Shown: positions 24,120 through 36,900 of the stretch, piece after piece | Numbering within the stretch: the stretch's first letter is position 1 | Layout of the letters: each line of letters begins with the position of its first letter | Origin: Hydractinia symbiolongicarpus | Lineage: Eukaryota; Cnidaria; Hydrozoa; Anthoathecata; Hydractiniidae | NCBI RefSeq assembly: GCF_029227915.1 | Contig: NC_079884.1 | Span: 27,468,001 to 27,532,000 of the forward strand | Direction: 5' to 3' | Length of the DNA stretch: 64,000 nucleotides | Position numbers and translations under genes: made by a program | The notes under the pieces: model-generated | Databases searched by the model: none | What the model saw: only the letters and a program-made list of their open reading frames with translations | What the model was told of the DNA's origin: nothing

Positions 24120-27100
24120 ACTGATTCTGGACTGTGACCTTATAAATGTGATAAATGAGCCAATTGGACTCCAAGGAATAACATTCTTCTTAATATGATA
24201 TGATTGCTGGAATTCAGCGATTACACTAGTCTCTGTGGTAGCGCTTTATTTAAAAATTTAGATAAATAAGTTTTTTGTTACTGTGGTACCAATCCTAGCC
24301 GTTACCGCGCGCTGAGCAAATAGCGACAGTTTCAAAAACCACATTTCCTTAACTTTCTAACCGTGTCAGTCCGTTTGAGTTACAACGGTTGGGTCACATA
24401 TTCGTACCAACATGTACTTAGCGATATTTTTCTGATATTACCATGTTGCATCGATTTTAACAGTAAAACGATTGACTGTGGGACTTAATTGAACTGATTT
24501 TTGACTTTGATCTGATAAATGTGATAAATAAGACAATTGGACTCCAAGAAATAACATTCTTCTTAACTCGACTTGATTTTCGGAACTCAGCGATTACTCT
24601 GGACCCTGTGCACGCTGGACCCTGGACCAACATGTATTTAGCGATATTCTGATATTACCAGGTTGCATCGATTTTAACAGTAAAAAGATTGACTGTGGGA
24701 CTTAATTGAACTGACTTTTGACTTTGATCTGATAAATGTGATAAATGAGACAATTGGACTCCAAGAAATAACATTCTTCTTAACTCTACATGATTGTCGG
24801 AACTCAGCGATTACACTGGACCCTGTGTTAGCGTTTCATTTAAAAATTTAGATAAATAAGTCTTTTCTTAGTGTGGGACCAATCCTGGCCGTTAGCACGC
24901 GCCGAAGAAATAGAGACATTCTCAAAAACTACATTTCATTGATTTCTTGGCGGTATCAATCCGTTTGAGTTACAACGGTTGCGTCACATATTCGTACCAA
25001 CATGTGTTTAGAGACATTTTCCCGATATTACTAAGTTATATCGCTTTTAACAGTGAAATGATTGACTGTGGGACTTAATTGAACTGATTTTTGACTTTGA
25101 TCTGATAAATGTTATAAATAAGACAATTGGACTCCAAGAAATAACATTCTTCTTAACTCGACATAATTTTCGGAACTCAGCGATTACTCTAGACCCTGTG
25201 ATAGCGCTTCATTTGAATATTTAGTTAAATAAGTCTTTTTTTACTGTGGGACCAATCCTAGCCGTTACTGCGCGCTGAAGAAATAGCGACAGTTTCAAAA
25301 ACCACATTTCCTTGACTTTCTAACGGTGTCAGTCCGTTTGAGTTGCAACGGTTGAGTCACATACATGTACCAACATGTATTTAGCGATATTTTTCTGATA
25401 TTGCCAGGTTGCATCGATTTTAACAGTAAAACGATTGACTGTGGGACTTAATTGAACTGATTTTTGACTTTGATCTGATAAATGTGATAAATAAGACAAT
25501 TGGACTCCAAGAAATAACATTCTTCTTAACTCGACATGATTTTCGGAACTCAGCGATTACTCTGGACCCTGTGGTAGCGCTTCATTTAAACATTTAGTTA
25601 AATAAGTCTTTTTTTACTGTGGGACCAATCCTAGCCGTTACCGCGCGCTGAAGAAATAGCAACAGTTTCAAAAACCACATTTCCTTGACTTTCTAACGGT
25701 GTCAGTCCGTTTGAGTTACAACGGTTGAGTCACATACACCTACCAACATGTATTTAGCGATATTCTGATATTACCAGGTTGCATCGATTTTAACAGTAAA
25801 AAGATTGACTGTGGGACTCAATTGAACTGATTTTTGACTTTGATCTGATAAATGTGATAAATAAGACAATTGGACTCCAAGAAATAACATTCTTCTTAAC
25901 TCGACATGATTTTCGGAACTCAGTGATTACTCTGGACCCTGTGGTAGCGCTTCATTTAAACATTTAGTTAAATAAGTCTTTTTTTACTGTGGGACCAATC
26001 CTAGCCGTTACCGCGCGCTGAAGAAATAGCAACAGTTTCAAAAACCACATTTCCTTGACTTTCTAACGGTGTCAGTCCGTTTGAGTTACAACGGTTGAGT
26101 CACATACACCTACCAACATGTATTTAGCGATATTCTGATATTACCAGGTTGCATCGATTTTAACAGTAAAAAGATTGACTGTGGGACTCAATTGAACTGA
26201 CTTTGGACTTTGATCTGATAAATCTGATAAATGAGACAATTGGACTCCAAGAAATAACATTCTTCTTAACTCGACATGATTGTCGGAACTCAGCGATTAC
26301 ACTGGACCCTGTGGTAGCGCTTCATTTAAAAATTTAGAAAAATAAGTCGTTTCTTAGTGTGGGACCAATCCTGGCCGTTAGTACGCGCAGAAAAAATGGA
26401 GACATTCTCAAAAACTACATTTCATTGATTTCTTGGCGGTGTCAATCCGTTTGAGTTACAATGGTTGCGTCACATATTCGTACCAACATGTATTTAGTGA
26501 CATTTTTCCGATATTACTAAGTTATATCGCTTTTAACAGTGAAATCATTGACTGTGGGACTTTATTGATCTAACTTTGGACTATGACCTCATAAATGTGA
26601 TAAGTGAGCCAACTGGACTCCAAGAAATAACATTCTTCTTAATTTGACATGATTGTTGGAACTCAGAGATTACACTGGGTGCTGTGGTAGCGCTTCATTT
26701 AATAAATTAGATAAATAAGTCATTTTTTACTGTGGGACCAATCCTAGCCGTTACCGCGCGCTGAAGAAATAGAGACAGTTTCAAAAACTCCATTTCATTG
26801 ACTTTCTAACAGTGTCAATCCGTTTGAGTTACAACGGTTGCGTCACACATTCGCACCAACATGTGCTTAGTTATTTTTTTCCGATATTACTAAGTTGTAT
26901 CGCTTTTAACAGTGAAACGATTGAATGTAGGATTTATTTGAACTGATTCTGGACTGTGACCTTATAAATGTGATGAATGAGCCAATTGGACTCCAAGGAA
27001 TAACATTCTTTTTAATATGACATGATTGCTGGAATTCAGCGATTACACTAGCCTCTGTGGTAGCGCTTTATTTAAAAATTTAGATAAATAAGTTTTTTGT

Positions 27101-28252
27101 TACTGTGGTACCAATCCTAGCCGTTACCGCGCGCTGAGCAAATAGCGACAGTTTCAAAAACCACATTTCCTTAACTTTCTAACCGTGTCAGTCCGTTTGA
27201 GTTACAACGGTTGGGTCACATATTCGTACCAACATGTACTTAGCGATATTTTTCTGATATTACCATGTTGCATCGATTTTAACAGTAAAACGATTGACTG
27301 TGGGACTTAATTGAACTGATTTTTGACTTTGATCTGATAAATGTGATAAATAAGACAATTGGACTCCAAGAAATAACATTCTTCTTAACTCGACTTGATT
27401 TTCGGAACTCAGCGATTACTCTGGACCCTGTGCACGCTGGACCCTGGACCAACATGTATTTAGCGATATTCTGATATTACCAGGTTGCATCGATTTTAAC
27501 AGTAAAAAGATTGACTGTGGGACTTAATTGAACTGACTTTTGACTTTGATCTGATAAATGTGATAAATGAGACAATTGGACTCCAAGAAATAACATTCTT
27601 CTTAACTCTACATGATTGTCGGAACTCAGCGATTACACTGGACCCTGTGTTAGCGTTTCATTTAAAAATTTAGATAAATAAGTCTTTTCTTAGTGTGGGA
27701 CCAATCCTGGCCGTTAGCACGCGCCGAAGAAATAGAGACATTCTCAAAAACTACATTTCATTGATTTCTTGGCGGTATCAATCCGTTTGAGTTACAACGG
27801 TTGCGTCACATATTCGTACCAACATGTGTTTAGAGACATTTTCCCGATATTACTAAGTTATATCGCTTTTAACAGTGAAATGATTGACTGTGGGACTTAA
27901 TTGAACTGATTTTTGACTTTGATCTGATAAATGTTATAAATAAGACAATTGGACTCCAAGAAATAACATTCTTCTTAACTCGACATAATTTTCGGAACTC
28001 AGCGATTACTCTAGACCCTGTGATAGCGCTTCATTTGAATATTTAGTTAAATAAGTCTTTTTTTACTATGGGACCAATCCTAGCCGTTACTGCGCGCTGA
28101 AGAAATAGCGACAGTTTCAAAAACCACATTTCCTTGACTTTCTAACGGTGTCAGTCCGTTTGAGTTGCAACGGTTGAGTCACATACATGTACCAACATGT
28201 ATTTAGCGATATTTTTCTGATATTGCCAGGTTGCATCGATTTTAACAGTAAA
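24120..28252 (+). repeat. 2822-bp duplication carrying a truncated monomer
   Basis: About 24.12-25.43 kb recurs at about 26.94-28.25 kb, offset 2822 bp. Both contain the odd junction GTGCACGCTGGACCCTGGACC (24609 and 27431). There roughly 150 bp of a monomer is missing and replaced by a short filler related to CTGGACCCT. 2822 is seven monomers plus about 211 bp, so the truncated monomer accounts for the non-integer period. A similar truncated monomer with a diverged filler is at 39571-39590. Confidence 0.82.
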
Positions 28253-29165
28253 AAGATTGACTGTGGGACTCAATTGAACTGACTTTGGACTTTGATCTGA
28301 TAAATCTGATAAATGAGACAATTGGACTCCAAGAAATAACATTCTTCTTAACTCGACATGATTGTCGGAACTCAGCGATTACACTGGACCCTGTGGTAGC
28401 GCTTCATTTAAAAATTTAGAAAAATAAGTCGTTTCTTAGTGTGGGACCAATCCTGGCCGTTAGTACGCGCAGAAAAAATGGAGACATTCTCAAAAACTAC
28501 ATTTCATTGATTTCTTGGCGGTGTCAATCCGTTTGAGTTACAATGGTTGCGTCACATATTCGTACCAACATGTATTTTGTGACATTTTTCCGATATTACT
28601 AAGTTATATCGCTTTTAACAGTGAAATCATTGACTGTGGGACTTTATTGATCTAACTTTGGACTATGACCTCATAAATGTGATAAGTAAGCCAACTGGAC
28701 TCCAAGAAATAACATTCTTCTTAATTTGACATGATTGTTGGAACTCAGAGATTACACTGGGTGCTGTGGTAGCGCTTCATTTAATAAATTAGATAAATAA
28801 GTCATTTTTTACTGTGGGACCAATCCTAGCCGTTACCGCGCGCTGAAGAAATAGAGACAGTTTCAAAAACTCCATTTCATTGACTTTCTAACAGTGTCAA
28901 TCCGTTTGAGTTACAACGGTTGCGTCACACATTCGCACCAACATGTGCTTAGTTATTTTTTTCCGATATTACTAAGTTGTATCGCTTTTAACAGTGAAAC
29001 GATTGAATGTAGGATTTATTTGAACTGATTCTGGACTGTGACCTTATAAATGTGATGAATGAGCCAATTGGACTCCAAGGAATAACATTCTTTTTAATAT
29101 GACATGATTGCTGGAATTCAGCGATTACACTAGCCTCTGTGGTAGTGCTTTATTTAAAAATTGAG
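26161..29165 (+). repeat. Secondary duplication, 2082-bp offset
   Basis: About 26.16-27.09 kb matches about 28.24-29.17 kb closely. Both contain the variant AAGATTGACTGTGGGACTCA, then GTCGTTTCTTAGTGTGG and GTGAAATCATTGACTG (26539 and 28621). This overlaps the end of the 2822-bp duplication, so the region was rearranged at least twice. Confidence 0.7.
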
Positions 29166-32100
29166 ATAAATAAGTCTTTTCTTAGTGTGGGACCAATCCT
29201 GGCCGTTAGCACGCGCCAAAGAAATAGAGACATTCTCAAAAACTACATTTCATTGATTTCTTGGCGGTATCAATCCGTTTGAGTTACAACGGTTGCGTCA
29301 CATATTCGTACCAACATGTGTTTAGTGACATTTTTCAGATATTACTAAGTTATATCGCTTTTAACAGTGAAATGATTGACTGTGGGATTAATTGATCTAA
29401 CTTTGGACTGTGACCTTATAAATGTGATAAGTGAGCCAACTGGACTCCAAGAAATAACATTCTTCTTAATATGACATGATTCCTGGAATTCAGCGATTAC
29501 ACTGGACACTGTGGTAGCGCTTCATTTAAAAATTTAGATAAATAAGTCGTTTCTTAGTGTGGGACCAATCCTGGCCGTCAGTACGCGCAGAAAAAATAGA
29601 GACATTCTCAAAAACTACATTTCATTGATTGTTTGGCGGTATCAATCCGTTTGAGTTACAATGGTGGCGTCACATATTTGTAGCAACCTGTATTTAGTGA
29701 CATTGTTCCGATATTACTAAGTTATATCACTTTTAACAGTGAAATGATTGGCTGTGGGACTTAATTGAACTGCTTTTCGACTTTGATCTGATGAATGTGA
29801 TAAGTCAGGGAATTGGACTCCAAGAGGTAACATTTTTCTTAACTCGACATGATTGTCGGAACTCAGCGATTACACTGGACCCTGTGGTAGCGCTCCATTT
29901 AAAAATTTAGATAAAGAAGTAGTTTTTACTGTGGGTCAAATCCTAGCCGTTATCGCGCGCTGGAGAAATAGAGACAGTTTCAAAAACTCCATATAATTGA
30001 CTTTCTAACGGTATCAGTCCGTTTCAACTACAACGTTTCCGACACATATTCGTACCATCATGCACTTAACGACATTTTTCCAATGTTACCAGGTTGCATC
30101 GCTTTTAACAGTAAAAAACGATTGACTGTGGGACTTAAATGAACTGATTTTTGACTTTGATCTGATAAATGTGATAAGTCAGACAATTGGACTCCAAGAA
30201 GTAACATTCTTCTTAACTCGACATGTTTGTCGGAACTTAGCGATTACACTGGACCCTGTGGTAGCGCTTCAATTAAAAATTTAGATAAATAAGTCATTTT
30301 TACTGTGGGACAAATCCTAACCGTTAGTTCGCGCTGAGGAAATAGCGACAGTTTCAAAAACCCCATTTCCTTAACTTTATAACTGTGGCAGTCCGTTTGA
30401 GTTACAAAAGTTGGGTCACACATTCGTACCAACATGTATTTAGCGATATTTTTCTGATATTACCAGGTTGCATCGATTTTAACAGTAAAACGATTGACTG
30501 TGGGATTTAATTGAACTGATTTTTGACTTTGATCTGTTAAATGTGATAAATGAGACAAAAGCACTCCAAGCAATAACATTCTTCTTAACTCAACATGATT
30601 GTCGGAACTCAGCGATTACACTGGACCCTGTGGTAACGCTTCATTTAAAAATTTAGATAAATAAGTCTTTCCTTAGTGTGGGACCAATCTTGGCCGTTAG
30701 CACGCGCCGAAAAAATAGAGACATTCTCAAAAACTACATTTCATTGATTTCTTGGCGGTATCAATCCGTTTGAGTTACAATGGTGGCGTCACATAATTGT
30801 AGCAACCTGTATTTAGTGATATTTTTCCGATATTACTAAGTTATATCGCTTTTAACAGTGAAATCATTGACTGTGGGACTTTATTGATCTAACTTTGGAC
30901 TATGACCTCATAAATGTGATAAGTAAGCCAACTGGACTCCAAGAAATAACATTCTTCTTAATTTGACATGATTGTTGGAACTCAGAGATTACACTGTGCT
31001 GTGGTAGCGCTTCATTTAATAAATTAGATAAATAAGTCATTTTTTACTGTGGGACCAATCCTAGCCGTTACCGCGCGCTGAAGAAATAGAGACAGTTTCA
31101 AAAACTCCATTTCATTGACTTTCTAACAGTGTCAATCCGTTTGAGTTACAACGGTTGCGTCACACATTCGCACCAACATGTGCTTAGTTATTTTTTTCCG
31201 ATATTACTAAGTTGTATCGCTTTTAACAGTGAAACGATTGAATGTAGGATTTATTTGAACTGATTCTGGACTGTGACCTTATATATGTGATGAATGAGCC
31301 AATTGGACTCCAAGGAATAACATTCTTTTTAATATGACATGATTGCTGGAATTCAGCGATTACACTAGCCTCTGTGGTAGTGCTTTATTTAAAAATTTAG
31401 ATAAATAAGTCTTTTCTTAGTGTGGGACCAATCCTGGCCGTTAGCACGCGCCAAAGAAATAGAGACATTCTCAAAAACTACATTTCATTGATTTCTTGGC
31501 GGTATCAATCCGTTTGAGTTACAACGGTTGCGTCACATATTCGTACCAACATGTGTTTAGTGACATTTTTCAGATATTACTAAGTTATATCGCTTTTAAC
31601 AGTGAAATGATTGACTGTGGGATTAATTGATCTAACTTTGGACTGTGACCTTATAAATGTGATAAGTGAGCCAACTGGACTCCAAGAAATAACATTCTTC
31701 TTAATATGACATGATTCCTGGAATTCAGCGATTACACTGGACACTGTGGTAGCGCTTCATTTAAAAATTTAGATAAATAAGTCGTTTCTTAGTGTGGGAC
31801 CAATCCTGGCCGTCAGTACGCGCAGAAAAAATAGAGACATTCTCAAAAACTACATTTCATTGATTGTTTGGCGGTATCAATCCGTTTGAGTTACAATGGT
31901 GGCGTCACATATTTGTAGCAACCTGTATTTAGTGACATTGTTCCGATATTACTAAGTTATATCGCTTTTAACAGTGAAATGATTGGCTGTGGGACTTAAT
32001 TGAACTGCTTTTCGACTTTGATCTGATGAATGTGATAAGTCAGGGAATTGGACTCCAAGAGGTAACATTTTTCTTAACTCGACATGTTTGTCGGAACTTA

Positions 32101-33950
32101 GCGATTACACTGGAACCTGTGGTAGCGCTTCAATTAAAAATTTAGATAAATAAGTCATTTTTACTGTGGGACAAATCCTAACCGTTAGTGCGCGCTGAGG
32201 AAATAACGACAGTTTCAAAAACCACATTTCCTTAACTTTCTAACTGTGGCAGTCAGTTTGAGTTACAACAGTTGGGTCACACATTCGTACCAACATGTAT
32301 TTAGCGATATTTTTCTGATATTACCAGGTTGCATCGATTCTAACAGTAAAACGATTGACTGTGGAATTTAATTGAACTGATTTTTGACTTTGATCTGCTA
32401 AATGTGATAAATGAGACAATTGGACTCCAAGAAATAACATTCTTCTTAACTCGACATGATTGTCGGAACTCAGCGATTACACTGGACCCTGTGGTAGCGC
32501 TTCATTTAAAAATTTAGAAAAATAAGTCGTTTCTTAGTGTGGGACCAATCCTGGCCGTTAGTACGCGCAGAAAAAATTGAGACATTCTCAAAAACTACAT
32601 TTCATTGATTTCTAGGCGGTGTCAATCCGTTTGAGTTACAATGGTTGCGTCACATATTCGTACCAACATGTATTTAGTGACATTTTTCCGATATTACTAA
32701 GTTATATCGCTTTTAACAGTGAAATCATTGACTGTGGGACTTTATTGATCTAACTTTGGACTATGACCTCATAAATGTGATAAGTGAGCCAACTGGACTC
32801 CAAGAAATAACATTCTTCTTAATTTGACATGATTGTTGGAACTCAGAGATTACACTGGGTGCTGTGGTAGCGCTTCATTTAATAAATTAGATAAATAAGT
32901 CATTTTTTACTGTGGGACCAATCCTAGCCGTTACCGCGCGCTGAAGAAATAGAGACAGTTTCAAAAACTCCATTTCATTGACTTTCTAACAGTGTCAATC
33001 CGTTTGAGTTACAACGGTTGCGTCACACATTCGCACCAACATGTGCTTAGTTATTTTTTTCCGATATTACTAAGTTGTATCGTTTTTAACAGTGAAACGA
33101 TTGAATGTAGGATTTATTTGAACTGATTCTGGACTGTGACCTTATAAATGTGATGAATGAGCCAATTGGACTCCAAGGAATAACATTCTTTTTAATATGA
33201 CATGATTGCTAGAATTCAGCGATTACACTAGCCTCTGTGGTAGCGCTTTATTTAAAAATTTAGATAAATAAGTCTTTTCTTAGTGTGGGACCAATCCTGG
33301 CCGTTAGCACGCGCCAAAGAAATAGAGACATTCTCAAAAACTACATTTCATTGATTTCTTGGCGGTATCAATCCGTTTGAGTTACAACGGTTGCGTCACA
33401 TATTCGTACCAACATGTGTTTAGTGACATTTTTCAGATATTACTAAGTTATATCGCTTTTAACAGTGAAATGATTGACTGTGGGATTAATTGATCTAACT
33501 TTGGACTGTGACCTTATAAATGTGATAAGTGAGCCAACTGGACTCCAAGAAATAACATTCTTCTTAATATGACATGATTCCTGGAATTCAGCGATTACAC
33601 TGGACACTGTGGTAGCGCTTCATTTAAAAATTTAGATAAATAAGTCGTTTCTTAGTGTGGGACCAATCCTGGCCATCAGTACGCGCAGAAAAAATAGAGA
33701 CATTCTCAAAAACTACATTTCATTGATTGTTTGGCGGTATCAATCCGTTTGAGTTACAATGGTGGCGTCACATATTTGTAGCAACCTGTATTTAGTGACA
33801 TTTTTCCGATATTACTAAGTTATATCGCTTTTAACAGTGAAATGATTGGCTGTGGGACTTAATTGAACTGCTTTTCGACTTTGATCTGATGAATGTGATA
33901 AGTCAGGGAATTGGACTCCAAGAGGTAACATTTTTCTTAACTCGACATGA
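28560..33950 (+). repeat. Three near-identical HOR copies (6- and 5-monomer spacing)
   Basis: The same run of variants starts at about 28.6, 30.84 and 32.70 kb. GTGAAATCATTGACTG lies at 28621, 30859 and 32719, spacings of 2238 and 1860 bp or six and five monomers. Each copy runs for more than a kilobase, through AGGATTTATTTGAACTG, CGCGCCAAAGAAATAG and ATTGTTTGGCGG. Differences are sparse. Confidence 0.8.
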
Positions 33951-36900
33951 TTGTCGGAACTCAGCGATTACACTGGACCCTGTGGTAGCGCTTCATTTAA
34001 AAATTTAGATAAAGAAGTAGTTTTTACTGTGGGTCAAATCCTAGCCGTTATCGCGCGCTGAAGAAATAGAGACAGTTTCAAAAACTCCATATAATTGACT
34101 TTCTAACGGTATCAGTCCGTTTCAACTACAACGTTTCCGACACATATTCGTACCATCATGCACTTAACGACATTTTTTCAATGTTACCAGGTTGCATCGC
34201 TTTTAACAGTAAAAAACGATTGACTGTGGGACTTAAATGAACTGATTTTTGACTTTGATCTGATAAATGTGATAAGTCAGACAATTGGACTCCAAGAAGT
34301 AACATTCTTCTTAACTCGACATGTTTGTCGGAACTTAGCGATTACACTGGACCCTGTGGTAGCGCTTCAATTAAAAATTTAGATAAATAAGTCATTTTTA
34401 CTGTGGCACAAATCCTAACCGTTAGTTCGCGCTGAGGAAATAGCGACAGTTTCAAAAACCCCATTTCCTTAACTTTCTAACTGTGGCAGTCCGTTTGAGT
34501 TACAAAAGTTGGGTCACACATTCGTACCAACATGTATTTAGCGATATTTTTCTGATATTACCAGGTTGCATCGATTTTAACAGTAAAACGATTGACTGTG
34601 GGATTTAATTGAACTGATTTTTGACTTTGATCTGTTAAATGTGATAAATGAGACAAAAGCACTCCAAGCAATAACATTCTTCTTAACTCGACATGATTGT
34701 CGGAACTCAGCGATTACACTGGACCCTGTGGTAACGCTTCATTTAAAAATTTAGATAAATAAGTCATTTTTACTGTGGGACAAATCCTAACCGTTAGTGC
34801 GCGCTGAGGAAATAGCGACAATTTCAAAAACCACATTTCCTTGACTTTCTAACTGTGGCAGTCTGTTTGAGTTACAATGGTGGCGTCACATAATTGTAGC
34901 AACCTGTATTTAGTGATATTTTTCCGATATTACTAAGTTATATCGCCTTGAACAGTGAAATGATTGACTGTGGGACTTAATTGAACTGCTTTTTGACTTT
35001 CATCTGATAAATGTGATAAGTCAGGCAATTGGACTCCAAGAGGTAACATTCTTCTTAACTCGACATGATTGTCGGAACTCAGCGATTACACTGGACCCTG
35101 TGGTAGAGCTTCATTTAAAAATTTAGATAAATATGTCATTTTTTACTGTGGGACCAATCCCAGCCGTTATCGCGCGCTGAAGAAATAGAGACAGTTTCAA
35201 AAACTCCATATAATTGACTTTCTAACGGTATCAGTCCGTTTCAATTACAACGGTTCCGTCACATATTCGTACCAACATGTATTTAGCGATATTTTTCTGA
35301 TATTACTAGGTTGCATCGATTTTAACAGTAAAAGAATTGACTGTGGGAGTTAATTGAACTGCTTTTTGGCTTTGATCTGATAAATGTGATAAGTCAGACA
35401 ATTGGACTCCAAGAAGTAACATTCTTCTTAACTCGACATGTTTGTCGGAACTTAGCGATTACACTGGAACCTGTGGTAGCGCTTCAATTAAAAATTTAGA
35501 TAAATAAGTCATTTTTACTGTGGGACAAATCCTAACCGTTAGTGCGCGCTGAGGAAATAACGACAGTTTCAAAAACCACATTTCCTTAACTTTCTAACTG
35601 TGGCAGTCAGTTTGAGTTACAACAGTTGGGTCACACATTCGTACCAACATGTATTTAGCGATATTTTTCTGATATTACCAGGTTGCATCGATTCTAACAG
35701 TAAAACGATTGACTGTAGGATTTATTTGAACTGATTCTGGACTGTGACCTTATAAATGTGATGAATGAGCCAATTGGACTCCAAGGAATAACATTCTTTT
35801 TAATATGACATGATTGCTGGAATTCAGCGATTACACTAGCCTCTGTGGTAGCGCTTTATTTAAAAATTTAGATAAATAAGTCTTTTCTTAGTGTGGGACC
35901 AATCCTGGCCGTTAGCACGCGCCAAAGAAATAGAGACATTCTCAAAAACTACATTTCATTGATTTCTTGGCGGTATCAATCCGTTTGAGTTACAACGGTT
36001 GCGTCACATATTCGTACCAACATGTGTTTAGTGACATTTTTCAGATATTACTAAGTTATATCGCTTTTAACAGTGAAATGATTGGCTGTGGGACTTAATT
36101 GAACTGCTTTTCGACTTTGATCTGATGAATGTGATAAGTCAGGGAATTGGACTCCAAGAGGTAACATTTTTCTTAACTCGACATGATTGTCGGAACTCAG
36201 CGATTACACTGGACCCTGTGGTAACGCTTCATTTAAAAATTTAGATAAATAAGTCATTTTTACTGTGGGACAAATCCTAACCGTTAGTGCGCGCTGAGGA
36301 AATAGCGACAATTTCAAAAACCACATTTCCTTGACTTTCTAACTGTGGCAGTCTGTTTGAGTTACAATGGTGGCGTCACATAATTGTAGCAACCTGTATT
36401 TAGTGATATTTTTCCGATATTACTAAGTTATATCGCCTTGAACAGTGAAATGATTGACTGTGGGACTTAATTGAACTGCTTTTTGACTTTCATCTGATAA
36501 ATGTGATAAGTCAGGCAATTGGACTCCAAGAGGTAACATTCTTCTTAACTCGACATGATTGTCGGAACTCAGCGATTACACTGGACCCTGTGGTAGAGCT
36601 TCATTTAAAAATTTAGATAAATATGTCATTTTTTACTGTGGGACCAATCCCAGCCGTTATCGCGCGCTGAAGAAATAGAGACAGTTTCAAAAACTCCATA
36701 TAATTGACTTTCTAACGGTATCAGTCCGTTTCAATTACAACGGTTCCGTCACATATTCGTACCAACATGTATTTAGCGATATTTTTCTGATATTACTAGG
36801 TTGCATCGATTTTAACAGTAAAAGAATTGACTGTGGGAGTTAATTGAACTGCTTTTTGGCTTTGATCTGATAAATGTGATAAGTCAGACAATTGGACTCC

